Shown: positions 9,711-18,405 of the stretch, piece after piece
Layout of the letters: the number at the start of each line of letters is the position of its first letter
Position numbering within the stretch: position 1 is the first letter of the stretch
From: Tardiphaga sp. 709
GTDB taxonomy: Bacteria > Pseudomonadota > Alphaproteobacteria > Rhizobiales > Xanthobacteraceae
Assembly (NCBI RefSeq): GCF_032401055.1
Contig: NZ_CP135529.1
Coordinates: forward strand, 3,346,501-3,410,500
Direction of reading: 5' to 3'
Length of the DNA: 64,000 bases
Made by a program: the position numbers and the translations under genes
The notes under the pieces: generated by a model
What the model saw: only the letters and a program-made list of their open reading frames with translations
Told to the model about the DNA's origin: nothing
Database searches by the model: none

Positions 9711-9855
9711 GTGTTTCGTGGCAAGGCGCGCGGCGAAACAAAACGATCCCCCGACGAAACCATTATCCACCTCGACGCAGACCGCCTGAAACCGGGCTTG
9801 GTTATCCATCTGTCCAACGAAGCGGCACACAGCGCCGCCCAACAGGGACAGTCAC

Positions 9856-10032
9856 ATGCGCATCATCGGTTTCATCGTCGCCTTCTCGTTCGCCTTTGCC
9901 GGCCCGTCATTCTCCGGCACCGCGATGAACGACCTGCCGGGCATCGGCACCTTTTCCTACAACGGCGCGCAGATCGCCTCTGATACGGCGACGGCGAAAT
10001 TCGCCTATCTGACGCTCACGCGTCGTGCCTGA
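9856..10032 (+). CDS. Small predicted secreted protein, 58 residues
   Basis: The frame begins at ATG 9856 after AGGGACAGTCAC. It encodes a hydrophobic signal-like start, IIGFIVAFSFAFAGPSFS, then about 38 polar residues, and stops at 10030-10032. No family is recognised. The ribosome binding site and signal-like N-terminus argue for a real gene. It lies 46 bases before the next secreted-protein gene and may be co-transcribed with it. It could be a chance frame. Confidence 0.5.
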   Translation: MRIIGFIVAFSFAFAGPSFSGTAMNDLPGIGTFSYNGAQIASDTATAKFAYLTLTRRA

Positions 10033-10078
10033 TCGCACCCCTCCCCTCCGACATCCCCAGACACAGAAAGCCATCACC

Positions 10079-10579
10079 ATGACCTCATTCAGCGCAAATC
10101 TGATCGGACACACGCTCAAGGCCGCCACTGTCGGCGCCATCCTGATGCTGTCGGCGACAGCGAGCCAGGCCCAGTCGGCGAGCCCTTTTGCCGGCTTTGA
10201 CGGATCGTGGAGCGGCAGCGGCACCGTGTCGCTGTCGGATGGCTCCTCGGAGCAGATCCGTTGCCGCGCCACCTACAACGTTGTCGGCGGCACCGCGCTG
10301 AAACAATCCCTGCGTTGCGCCAGTGACAGCTACAAGTTCGAGCTCAGCAGCGACGTGAAGAGCCAGGGCAATCAGGTCACCGGCACCTGGGGCGAGGCCA
10401 GCCGCAATATCTTCGGCAATCTGCAGGGCAGCGCCGGCGGTGGCCAGATCGATGTCTTCGTCGAGGCCGCCGGCTTCGCCGCCAACCTGACGCTGACGAC
10501 CAAGGGCAACAAGCAGCTGGTCTCTATCAGCTCCAAGGGTCAGATCCGCGACGTCTCGATCAATATGATCCGGAGCTGA
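10079..10579 (+). CDS. Conserved secreted protein of unknown function
   Basis: This 166-residue protein has an N-terminal signal peptide (hydrophobic segment AATVGAILMLSATASQA, probable cleavage after ASQA). The mature part is a small beta-rich domain with FAGFDGSWSGSGTVSL, two cysteines (in EQIRCRATY and SLRCASDS) and repeated Gly/Ser strands. A lipocalin-like periplasmic fold is possible, but no function is established. ATG 10079 is used because the signal peptide starts there; an upstream in-frame start adds 18 unconserved residues. The gene converges on the acyltransferase gene, 8 bases away. Confidence 0.75.
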   Translation: MTSFSANLIGHTLKAATVGAILMLSATASQAQSASPFAGFDGSWSGSGTVSLSDGSSEQIRCRATYNVVGGTALKQSLRCASDSYKFELSSDVKSQGNQVTGTWGEASRNIFGNLQGSAGGGQIDVFVEAAGFAANLTLTTKGNKQLVSISSKGQIRDVSINMIRS

Positions 10580-10587
10580 CGCAGGAC

Positions 10588-11676
10588 CTATGCGGCTTGA
10601 TGCTGTCGACCCACGGCATCAAGCCCACAGCCTGATGCGAGCGTCTTGATGCCCGGCTGCCGCCTGCGCCTGATCACGCGAAGCAGCGGGTTTTCAATGG
10701 CGAGATGCACGATGATGCCTGCGCCGCCGGCTATGGCGACATAACACAGCATCATCATTGTGGATGCTTCGGGCGTCGGCAGCTGAAGCCATCGCTCATT
10801 ACCTGTTTTCATGACGTCGAAAACGATCGGATGCGTGAGATAGATGGCGTAGGACGCATTGCCGATCAGAATCAGCGGCTGCCAGGTTATGGCACCGCCG
10901 GCATATTCAGCAAACAGCGCACTCGCCACGATCACGACCGGCGCAGCTGCGGCGAGCGCCATATAAACCGACGGCGTGACGCTGTTTGCCCATAGCGGCC
11001 CCACGAATTGCGACCCATAGCAGAGTGTGACGAGCGTGGCGCCGATCCAGACAATGAAGCGTTGTGGTGCAGCGGGAGCAAAAACCTGCAGTGCATAGAA
11101 GATCGCGATCCCGGCGATGAAGAACTTTGTATAGTCGAAGGACAGATAGTGGCAGGCGGCCGCCGTGCAGACGATGGCCGCGGCATAGTTCAACGCCACC
11201 AGGCCTCCGACAACGATCAGCGGCGCCAGACGGCGGCTGATCGCAAGCGCTGCTGCGAAGATCAGATAAAAATACACCTCGTAATTCAGCGACCACCCGA
11301 CATTCAGGATCGGATACTTGTCGCCGATCGGCGCGAACATCAGGCTGCGGCCGACATAGGCCCAGAGCGGCTCGGACGAGCGGCCATCCAGCGGCTTTGC
11401 CCATGTCGCTGCCTCAAGCAACGCAGACCCGAACATCACGACAAGAAGCACGGCTGTGCACAGCCAATAGAGCGGTGCGATCCGCTCCAGGCGCTTGGTG
11501 AGAAAATCGTCATCCCCCTTCCGGGTGATGAAACACATGATGAAGCCGGAGATGACAAAGAAGGTGGAGACCCCGAAGAATTCGGTGTGCCAATCGCCCG
11601 CGAACTTGTAGCCGGTGTGGAAGAACACAACGCCAAGGGCAGCTATGCCGCGTAACACCTGCAGATTTGACAGCAT
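10588..11676 (-). CDS. Acyltransferase-3 (OafA/YrhL-like) membrane protein
   Basis: This 362-residue integral membrane protein has about ten hydrophobic helices. Family hallmarks are the N-terminal LQVLRGIAALGVVFFHTGY, with the conserved arginine and histidine, and FGVSTFFVISGFIM shortly after. Such proteins acylate surface or periplasmic sugars, such as O-antigen, exopolysaccharide or Nod-factor-like glycans; the acceptor is unknown. ATG 11676 follows GAGGGA at normal distance. A longer frame would begin inside the neighbouring amidohydrolase gene and is not preferred. Confidence 0.9.
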   Translation of the reverse strand: MLSNLQVLRGIAALGVVFFHTGYKFAGDWHTEFFGVSTFFVISGFIMCFITRKGDDDFLTKRLERIAPLYWLCTAVLLVVMFGSALLEAATWAKPLDGRSSEPLWAYVGRSLMFAPIGDKYPILNVGWSLNYEVYFYLIFAAALAISRRLAPLIVVGGLVALNYAAAIVCTAAACHYLSFDYTKFFIAGIAIFYALQVFAPAAPQRFIVWIGATLVTLCYGSQFVGPLWANSVTPSVYMALAAAAPVVIVASALFAEYAGGAITWQPLILIGNASYAIYLTHPIVFDVMKTGNERWLQLPTPEASTMMMLCYVAIAGGAGIIVHLAIENPLLRVIRRRRQPGIKTLASGCGLDAVGRQHQAA

Positions 11677-11789
11677 GGGGGGTCCCTCGACCGCCCGTCG
11701 CGGTCGAGGGCAAACCTCTGGCAGAGACGAGAGTTCCGCCGATCCGGAACTCTTGCGGGACAAAGAAGGCGGCGAGGTGACGCCAGCGG

Positions 11790-12755
11790 TCAGAAGCCGT
11801 AGAGCCGCGCGGGATTGTCGACCAGGATTGTCTTGCGAAGTGCCGCGTCGGGCGCCCACACCGCAAGCTGGTTCAGCAGGCGGCCATCGTCGATCTGATA
11901 GAGCGGCGTGACATCGGTCGGCTTCCTGCCGGGCGGTGTCACCGAATCCGGATGCGGCCAGTCGGTGCCCCAGATGATCCGTTCCGGATTGGCTGCGATC
12001 AGCGCCTTCGCCAGAGGTGCAACGTCGGGGAAATCCGGCCCTTGCGTCGAAGCGCGATAGGCGCCGGAAATCTTCACATAGGCCTTGCCGGATTTGACGA
12101 GGTCGAGCAGGTCCGCAAAGCCTGGCTGATCCAGCCCGAGCCTGGCTTCCGCACCGCCGAAATGATCGAATACCAGCGGCATCGGCGCACTGGCAACGAC
12201 ATCCTTGATCGCGGATACCAATGGCAGATTGGTGAACATCTGGATGTGCCAGCCACGCATCTTCATGCGCTCGATCGCGCCCAGAAGACGCTGCTTGCCG
12301 ATGGCGGGATCGCGCACGCCGCTGGTCGCAAGATTGATCCGCATGCCGCGAATGCCGGCGGTCTTCATGGCGTCGAGCTCGCTCTCCGATGTCTTGTCAT
12401 CGATGACCGCAACGCCGCGCGCATCGTTGCCGCGCGCCTTCATGCCGAACAGGGTCGCCGAATTATCCGTGCCGTAGATGCTGGGCGTGACGATCACCAC
12501 GCGTTTGACGCCGAGTGCCTTGTGCAGCACCGCCATTTCCTCCGGCGACGCCAGTTCCGGCGTGTAGACGCGGCCCGCAAAGAACGGAAATTTTTCGGGA
12601 TCGCCATGAATATGGGTATGACAGTCGCAAGCGTCTGCAGGCACCTGGAAATTCACCGGCGTCGCCGGCTGCGCGGCCTTGCCAACCGCAAATCTGTTGC
12701 TGAGCACCACCGCTCCCGCGATTGAAGAGAGCAGAACACCGCGTCTTGTGAACAT
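11790..12755 (-). CDS. Tat-exported amidohydrolase, LigI/PDC-lactonase-like
   Basis: This 321-residue protein begins with a twin-arginine-like signal (RRGVLLSSIAGAVVLS) and so is probably periplasmic. The rest is an amidohydrolase-2 TIM barrel: metal-binding CDCHTHIHGD near residue 45, VFDHFGG in mid-barrel and GTDWPHPD near residue 255, where the catalytic aspartate lies. Relatives hydrolyse lactones such as 2-pyrone-4,6-dicarboxylate, but the substrate here is unknown. ATG 12755 follows GGGAGGAA. It is followed by the acyltransferase gene after 113 bases. No aromatic-degradation genes are adjacent. Confidence 0.85.
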   Translation of the reverse strand: MFTRRGVLLSSIAGAVVLSNRFAVGKAAQPATPVNFQVPADACDCHTHIHGDPEKFPFFAGRVYTPELASPEEMAVLHKALGVKRVVIVTPSIYGTDNSATLFGMKARGNDARGVAVIDDKTSESELDAMKTAGIRGMRINLATSGVRDPAIGKQRLLGAIERMKMRGWHIQMFTNLPLVSAIKDVVASAPMPLVFDHFGGAEARLGLDQPGFADLLDLVKSGKAYVKISGAYRASTQGPDFPDVAPLAKALIAANPERIIWGTDWPHPDSVTPPGRKPTDVTPLYQIDDGRLLNQLAVWAPDAALRKTILVDNPARLYGF

Positions 12756-12949
12756 TAGTTCCTCCCTGATGTCGCGACGCCATTTTGGGCCGGCGTTCAC
12801 TTGATTGAGGCCAACGTGATCGTTTCGCGATGCATGTCAAGTGTACTTCCACATGCTGCAAAGCAAACACGGTGGGCATTGCCCGCCTGCTGCACAGCCC
12901 CACGTTAAATTGGCTGTTTAAATTGGCTGTGCAGCAGCTCGCTCGCGCG

Positions 12950-13762
12950 TCACGGTTTGCGAACGGTCACGCGCAGGAACGTCGCCTTCACCGATGTTGT
13001 CGAAGGGTCAGAGCTTCTGTTCTGACTCTCGAACAGCTTTACAAGCTCGCCCTTCAAGGTGTCGGCGCGACCGTCTTTTTCAGCCGCATCGAAGGCATTC
13101 ATGGTCGGACCGTAATAGGCCCTGAACTGATCGACGAACTTTGCCGGCGGTCCAGCAAAGTTGAATTCGTAGGAGTCACGCGCGAATGAGATATTTGGCT
13201 TGGGAATGCCGGCCGACGTGAAGCGCTCGACAACATTGTCCTCGAGACCCCAGGTCATGGGACTTACGAACCCTTCCGGCGGAGGAGGCGAATAGGACGA
13301 GCTGATCTTGAGGATCTGCGCCACCAGAGTGGGATCGTTCGGGATCCAGTTTCCCATCACAATCCGGCCGCCTGGCCGCGTGACGCGAACCATTTCCCTG
13401 GCAACATCCGATGGCCTGGGCGCGAACATCGCGCCGAAGATGCTGATGACAAAATCGAAACTGCCGTCCTTGATATCTTTCAGATTTGACGCGTCGCCTT
13501 CCTGAAAACGACACGTAAGCCCTTCCGCCATCGCGCGCCTGTTGCCGGCCTCCACCAGATTGCGTGCAATATCGACACCCGTGACGTTTGCCCCGGCTCT
13601 TGCTGCTGGAAGCGCTGTCGTGCCGTCCCCACATCCAAGATCGAGCACATCACTTCCGCGGGTGATCCCGATCGACGCGACGAGCGCCTCGCCGCTGGCG
13701 CGCATCGTCTCCGCGATACGGGTGAAATCGCCTTTCTCCCAAAGAGCCTGGTTGGGATTCAT
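12950..13762 (-). CDS. SAM-dependent class I methyltransferase
   Basis: This 270-residue protein has the SAM-binding motif VLDLGCGDGTTALPAA (about 38-53), a motif II acidic position in VTGVDIARN, and the post-core FDFVISIFGAMFAPRPSD with GGRIVMGNW. It resembles the UbiE/Methyltransf_11 group acting on small molecules. ATG 13762 is supported by GGAGG eight bases upstream; the open frame extends further but without conservation. It is separated from its neighbours by more than 190 bases on each side and appears monocistronic. Confidence 0.87.
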   Translation of the reverse strand: MNPNQALWEKGDFTRIAETMRASGEALVASIGITRGSDVLDLGCGDGTTALPAARAGANVTGVDIARNLVEAGNRRAMAEGLTCRFQEGDASNLKDIKDGSFDFVISIFGAMFAPRPSDVAREMVRVTRPGGRIVMGNWIPNDPTLVAQILKISSSYSPPPPEGFVSPMTWGLEDNVVERFTSAGIPKPNISFARDSYEFNFAGPPAKFVDQFRAYYGPTMNAFDAAEKDGRADTLKGELVKLFESQNRSSDPSTTSVKATFLRVTVRKP

Positions 13763-14143
13763 AGGACATCCTCCAATGTTCGACATGGGAACGGCCGGCG
13801 CCTGGGTCGGTTCGCAGAACGGCGCCGGGGTAGCCGGAGTTATGTCACTCGGCTCCTGTTCTAGGTTCAGCATTCGCGATCGGACGATGTCTCGCTGCCA
13901 AACACAGCGTGATTGAGCAAATGGGCGAGGTTCCGGGACAATCACGGGCGCAACCTGATCCCTTGCCCGCGCGAAATACCCGTCACGTCTGCGGCGCGAG
14001 CGCTTCTGCGCATCCCGGCACGCTTCGAACGTGTAACCGTCGCCTGAAAGAGGGCGCCGCGCCCTCCAGCCGGGTCATTTTCGCCGAATCCCGCCCCGGC
14101 CAGCCGTTGCCGCCGCCCGGCCAATCGGCTAAATGGACCCTAA
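13763..14143. other. Intergenic region before tRNA-Arg
   Basis: No convincing gene lies here. The promoter of the minus-strand methyltransferase should be near 13790-13900 and the promoter of the plus-strand tRNA just before 14144. A short minus-strand frame is open but has no start signal or family features. Confidence 0.5.
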
Positions 14144-14220
14144 GCACCCGTAGCTCAGCTGGATAGAGCGTTGCCCTCCGAAGGCAAAGGTCACACGTTC
14201 GAATCGTGTCGGGTGCGCCA
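14144..14220 (+). tRNA. tRNA-Arg (anticodon CCG)
   Basis: The acceptor stem GCACCCG pairs with CGGGTGC, followed by G and an encoded CCA. The D-arm is TAGCTCAGCTGGATAGAGC. The anticodon stem TTGCC/GGCAA holds the loop CTCCGAA with anticodon CCG at 14178-14180, and the T-loop is GTTCGAATC. It reads the CGG codon. tRNA-Arg genes are common integration targets, and the gene-poor region downstream fits that. Confidence 0.97.
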
Positions 14221-14766
14221 GTGATTTCAGGTGCCTAAGATTCACTGGCATTCCTCCTCGCAATGCGAGCGGAGCACCGTCGCCAGGCTTTATTTCCAGC
14301 AGACAGTCATAGTGCCATCGCAATGGCTCGGGCACGAGATAGTGCGCGATCGACACAGCGAGTCTGGATCAATGGATCGGAGGCTGGCGCAAAAGCCGTC
14401 TTGATTTGACCGGGAGGGAAATTCTGGCTGGTCAGAGCGTACGTCGCCGGCCCGAGCGAAACGCGCAAGTCTCCATAGACAATCGCAAAGACAATATTCT
14501 TAAGCCATAGGCTGGTTATCACCGTTGAGTTTTGGCGATCCGGCGAGTTGCCAAGCGCTTCCGTTATTATCCTTTTGGAACGACGCAACGGGACGCAGAC
14601 TGACGACCGACGGATATAGACCCGCTCGGGTTGCTAACAGGGCCATCACCCCACAGAGGATGAGGCTGCTTCCTCAAGGTGCGCCTGAGGCGCCTAGCCC
14701 ACCAAACGTTACATTAAATGGACCTGTTTGTCTGATACGGTACTGGGCAAACGGAGGAGCTCGACG
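14221..14766. other. Gap between tRNA-Arg and the acetolactate synthase gene
   Basis: About 545 bases contain no credible gene. Open frames of up to 93 codons lack start signals and family resemblance. No integrase remnant and no copy of the tRNA 3' end were found by eye. A possible promoter (TTACAT near 14709, TGATAC near 14733) lies before the next gene, but support is weak. Confidence 0.45.
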
Positions 14767-16422
14767 ATGAACAACGAGGACCGTGAAATGAAAGGCTCCG
14801 ATCTGCTAGTGGCGGCTCTCGAAAACGAGGGCGTCGACCGCATCTTTGGCGTGCCTGGCGAGGAGAACCTGGACGTCGTCGAGAGCTTGCGCAAGTCTTC
14901 CATCGAACTGGTCGTCACTCGTCACGAGCAGCCCGCCGCCTTCATGGCTGCGACCCATGGGCGCCTCACAGGGAGGCCAGGTGTCGCGCTCAGCACTTTG
15001 GGACCCGGAGCCCTGAATCTCTCTACGGGGGCTGCCTATGGGCTCCTGGGCGGTATGCCGATGGTCCTGATCACTGGCCAGAAGGCGATCCACGCCAGCC
15101 GGCAGGCCCACTTCCAGATCGTGGATGTCGTCGCGAGCATGAAGCCGCTCACGAAACTGTCGCAGCAGATCGTAAGTGCGTCTTCCATCGCGACCGTCGT
15201 CCGGAACGCTTTCCGGATTGCGATGGAGGAGCGTCCCGGACCCGTGCACCTGGAGCTTCCGGAAGATGTCGCGGCGGAGAAGGTTTCCGGCGTTTCGGTC
15301 GTCCCGGTCCACCCCACCGATCTCCCGGCGCCTTCGGCGGACGCCGTCCGGAAGGTCGCCGAGCTCATCCTTTCGGCGGAATACCCGCTGCTCATGTTCG
15401 GTGCCGGTGCCAGCAGGCCCAGGCTCGCACCCGCGCTCTCCGAATTCGTCCGCGGGGTGAAGATCCCATTCTTCAACACGCAGATGGGGAAGGGTGCCGT
15501 CGGCGGGGCGTCCGACTACTATTGCGGCACGGCGGCGCTCAGCGAACGCGACTACGTCCATCGCGCGATCGATTGCGCCGACCTGATCATCACCATCGGC
15601 CACGACACCATCGAAAAGCCGCCATTTATTATGGGGCGTGGCCGCCATCAGGTGCTCCACATTGGCTTTACGCCGGCGACGGTCGAGGAGGTGTACTACC
15701 CGCAAGCAGAACTTATCGGCGATATCGCGAAAGGTCTCGACATGCTGGCGGCCGAGCTCGAAGGGAAGCTCAAGCAGACCACGCAGTGGGACGGCGTGCG
15801 CGCGGACATCCTGCGCCATATCGGCGACCGCGCTAACGAAGACCGCTTTCCACTGACGCCGCAGCGGATCGTCCACGACGTCCGCCAGGTCATGCCACCC
15901 GACGGCATCGTCGCGTTGGACAACGGGATGTACAAGATATGGTTCGCGCGCAACTACCGCACGGACGTCGCCAACACGCTGCTGCTCGACAATGCACTTG
16001 CAACGATGGGAGCGGGGCTTCCGTCGGGCATGATGGCGGCACTGCTAAATCCGACGCGCCGTGTGCTCGTTGTCGCCGGCGACGGCGGTTTTATGATGAA
16101 TTCGCAGGAACTGGAGACCGCGCAGCGTCTGAAGCTAAATCTCGTCGTGCTCGTAATCGAGGATCACGCCTACGGGATGATCAGATGGAAGCAGGCCGTC
16201 GACGGTTTCGCCGACGCCGGGATGACTTTCGGCAATCCGGATTTCGTCGCCTACGCGCAGTCTTACGGTGCCCAGGGTCATCGCGTGACCGAGGCGGGCG
16301 GTCTGGCACCGACACTGGAGAGAGCCTTCGCGGCCGGTGGCCTCCACCTCGTGATGGTGCCGGTGGACTACAGCGAGAATGTTCGTGTTTTGGTGAACGA
16401 ACTAGCGGACATGCAGCGATAG
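14767..16422 (+). CDS. Acetolactate synthase, catabolic (AlsS-like) type
   Basis: This 551-residue thiamine diphosphate enzyme condenses two pyruvates to acetolactate. It has the N-terminal FGVPGEENLD, the cofactor-activating glutamate in RHEQPAAFMA (E54), a central domain, and the C-terminal ThDP/Mg motif starting GDGGFMMNSQE (about 438). The ending VPVDYSENV is like catabolic AlsS of Bacillus. No small regulatory subunit (ilvN) or acetolactate decarboxylase lies next to it, so it is an orphan. ATG 14767 follows GGAGG at eight bases. A related ThDP enzyme with another substrate is possible. Confidence 0.87.
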   Translation: MNNEDREMKGSDLLVAALENEGVDRIFGVPGEENLDVVESLRKSSIELVVTRHEQPAAFMAATHGRLTGRPGVALSTLGPGALNLSTGAAYGLLGGMPMVLITGQKAIHASRQAHFQIVDVVASMKPLTKLSQQIVSASSIATVVRNAFRIAMEERPGPVHLELPEDVAAEKVSGVSVVPVHPTDLPAPSADAVRKVAELILSAEYPLLMFGAGASRPRLAPALSEFVRGVKIPFFNTQMGKGAVGGASDYYCGTAALSERDYVHRAIDCADLIITIGHDTIEKPPFIMGRGRHQVLHIGFTPATVEEVYYPQAELIGDIAKGLDMLAAELEGKLKQTTQWDGVRADILRHIGDRANEDRFPLTPQRIVHDVRQVMPPDGIVALDNGMYKIWFARNYRTDVANTLLLDNALATMGAGLPSGMMAALLNPTRRVLVVAGDGGFMMNSQELETAQRLKLNLVVLVIEDHAYGMIRWKQAVDGFADAGMTFGNPDFVAYAQSYGAQGHRVTEAGGLAPTLERAFAAGGLHLVMVPVDYSENVRVLVNELADMQR

Positions 16423-16464
16423 CCGCGAAGAACCGTTCGACAAATGAAAACGGGGCAGAATAGC

Positions 16465-16827
16465 CTAAGATTTTCGTGCTTTTCGGTCGACGCGGACATG
16501 TTGAAACTCTTCGGGGCCTTTGAGCAGTCGCCGCTTTCGGGTCGCTTGATCATCAGAGGTGGCATTCTCGTCTGCTTGAAAATCAAGTTCTGTGGCAGCC
16601 ATCTCACTTGCACGGGTGCGTTGTGACGCACTGTTCTTCCGGACGCCTTTGACACTCAGGCCGAGCTCGACGAGTTGGCGAATAGCTTCCGGTCTCGTTG
16701 GCTTTGAATCCGGGCGGGATAGCGTCCAACGGTCCACCGCTGCCATTTCGGCAGAGGACATCTTTACCAAAACTGGCACAGTGCTGACCGGATGTCGTTC
16801 GCCAAGTGATTTTATCTTTGATTTCAC
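16465..16827 (-). CDS. Ribbon-helix-helix-like DNA-binding protein
   Basis: This 120-residue protein has an N-terminal half like ribbon-helix-helix regulators: a strand VPVLVKMSS, a helix AEMAAVDRWTL and a second helix TRPEAIRQLVELGL. The C-terminal half is basic and polar with no recognised domain. It starts at GTG 16827 preceded by AAGGGGGC. It could be an antitoxin-like or plasmid-type repressor, but no toxin gene is adjacent. The gene converges on the acetolactate synthase gene. Confidence 0.72.
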   Translation of the reverse strand: MKSKIKSLGERHPVSTVPVLVKMSSAEMAAVDRWTLSRPDSKPTRPEAIRQLVELGLSVKGVRKNSASQRTRASEMAATELDFQADENATSDDQATRKRRLLKGPEEFQHVRVDRKARKS

Positions 16828-16857
16828 CAGCGCCCCCTTAGGAAGTGCGCGAAGATG

Positions 16858-17088
16858 CTATTGACCGTGATCAACCAGGACGCGGTTGCAACTCTGTGAG
16901 AGTTTCGAGCGGTTCTGTTGGAGGCAACTGAGGACCACGAGGTCGCCCTGATCGATAACGGAAGCGCAGTATTTCTTCACGTCAGGAGCACAGGCTTGCC
17001 GCTCCTGTTCGGTTCCTCCCTGCTGCGCCAAAGCTTGTCCTGAGAAGATAATAATGGTTGTCAGAGCCGCGGTGAATAATCTGAGCAT
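16858..17088 (-). CDS. Small secreted Cys-rich repeat protein
   Basis: This 76-residue protein has a signal peptide (LFTAALTTIIIFSGQALA, probable cleavage after ALA). The mature domain has four cysteines, in RQACAPDVKKYC, VVLSCLQQN and SQSCNRVL. The spacing matches the Cys-rich repeat family (PF00839-like), which is frequent as tiny periplasmic proteins in Bradyrhizobium. The function is unknown. It lies 30 bases upstream of the ribbon-helix-helix gene and could be co-transcribed with it. Confidence 0.8.
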   Translation of the reverse strand: MLRLFTAALTTIIIFSGQALAQQGGTEQERQACAPDVKKYCASVIDQGDLVVLSCLQQNRSKLSQSCNRVLVDHGQ

Positions 17089-17375
17089 GTTGGTCCTTTT
17101 GTTGCCGGTTCAAGCGATAGGATTGCAGGTTGTTCCGGACGAGAACGACTTGCGAGAGCTAAACCGTTATTTGTCTAGATAAACCGGATCGCTAATGCCC
17201 AAGACCGTGATCTTTAGGAGCTTAGACTGGAAACAGCCGCTTCGCAGTCCGGCGCGCGCTCCCAAGGAATCATTGAGCATTTGGTTAGGCGGAACTTCGC
17301 GGAAGCGGATGTGTTGCTCTATGGCTTGCGGCCAGCTTGGGCAACGGCGCCACTCACAACATGTCAGGAAATGAA

Positions 17376-17774
17376 ATGATCCTCCCAACGGATACCATCG
17401 TTGCTGTTGCCGACGGTGAAAAGCTGAATCTTTTCCGCAACGTCGGCACCGAAACCGAAATGAGCTTGGTCGTTGCTCCCGGTGACGATGTCGAGCCGGT
17501 CAGCGGCAGTGGTGGACAGAACAGCAGCTCGGCCAACCCCGATCAAAGTCGGGCGGATGAGGACGGTTTTGCGTCCGGGATCATCGAAATGCTGAATGCT
17601 CAGGTGCTAACGAATAAATTCAGCAATCTCGTGATCATCGCTGCGCCGAAGACGCTTGGTGAGATGCGCAAACATTACCACAAAAAGCTCGATGAGGCTC
17701 TGGTCGGCGAAATCGCCAAGGACCTGACCGGTCATTCGATAGCGGATATCAAGAAGACGATACTTGCTGCGTAG
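17376..17774 (+). CDS. Host-attachment-protein family (PF10116-like)
   Basis: This 132-residue protein matches the family named for attachment to host cells. It has an N-terminal strand TIVAVADGEKLNLFRN, a variable acidic Ser/Gly-rich middle, the helix FASGIIEMLNAQVL, the segment NLVIIAAPKTLGEMRKHY, and the ending EIAKDLTGHSIADIKKTI. The fold resembles eRF1/Dom34-type domains; a molecular role is not established despite the name. ATG 17376 is preferred because AGGA lies seven bases upstream; ATG 17361 in frame is the alternative. It stands alone in the gene-poor region. Confidence 0.85.
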   Translation: MILPTDTIVAVADGEKLNLFRNVGTETEMSLVVAPGDDVEPVSGSGGQNSSSANPDQSRADEDGFASGIIEMLNAQVLTNKFSNLVIIAAPKTLGEMRKHYHKKLDEALVGEIAKDLTGHSIADIKKTILAA

Positions 17775-18198
17775 CTTTTGACGCTCGTCCGATCAATCCG
17801 CCGTTCTGCCAAGCGGTGGATCTTAGTATCGTACTCCTCAAGATCGCGAGCAGGTCGTTTCTTGGAACGATGCGCCTAAGGTCGTGCTCAACTTATGACC
17901 AGCTCTGATCATGCGACGGAGCGGAGTTAGATATACTGGCATCGACCATCGTCACTATGACTGAATTCACTACTCTGGCCGGACTCGTCCGCACGACAGC
18001 CGGCCGTTTTACTTCACACCCCTTTGCCAGCACCCCATACGCAGCCGCTCCAGCGCTTGCGATCCTCGCCCCTCTGATGCGGTCCTAAAAAGTGGTAATG
18101 CAAAATATATAGAGCAGCGCACATGCCAGCACGGCGGTCCATGTGGTCGATGCCGCCAGAAGCACAGACTCGCTGGTTATTCGCCGGGCCATGGCGAC
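17775..18198. other. Gap in the island, possible terminator
   Basis: No convincing gene is present. GGCCGG and CCGGCC arms around 17980-18010, followed by GTTTTA, could be a weak terminator for the host-attachment gene. A 43-codon frame from ATG 17957 has no ribosome binding site. Confidence 0.4.
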
Positions 18199-18405
18199 TT
18201 AGCCCGAAATCGATTTGGGCGGCTGCAACCCCGGCGATGAAATCCAGTTGTCAATATGAAGCGCGATTTCGACCTGACGCAACTCGCGCTCAAGGACATC
18301 GCGCTGTTGTCCGCGGTTCTCGCATTCCAGCCGCGCGTGAATGCGAGCTTTCTCAGCGTTCAGTCTGCTGTCGTATCTATAGGAATGCGAGCAAGGGCGC
18401 CTCAT
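18199..18405 (-). CDS. Small protein of unknown function, 68 residues
   Basis: The frame starts at ATG 18405, preceded by a strong AAAGGAG six bases away. The protein is polar, with a probable amphipathic helix over NAEKARIHARLECENRG and LERELRQVEIALHID. No family is assigned. Similar short helical proteins occur as uncharacterised genes in Bradyrhizobium. The ribosome binding site is the main support; the coding pattern alone is not decisive. Confidence 0.5.
   Translation of the reverse strand: MRRPCSHSYRYDSRLNAEKARIHARLECENRGQQRDVLERELRQVEIALHIDNWISSPGLQPPKSISG

Noticed and set aside
8532-9842. 436-codon minus-strand frame over the deacetylase
   Set aside because: The plus-strand deacetylase has all family motifs, a ribosome binding site and a terminator; the antisense product looks like translated GC-rich noise.
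14806-15876. 356-codon minus-strand frame over the acetolactate synthase
   Set aside because: It is antisense to a gene with intact cofactor motifs; the product is Arg/Asp-rich without family resemblance.
17957-18088. 43-codon plus-strand frame after the host-attachment gene
   Set aside because: No ribosome binding site, and part of it coincides with a possible terminator hairpin.
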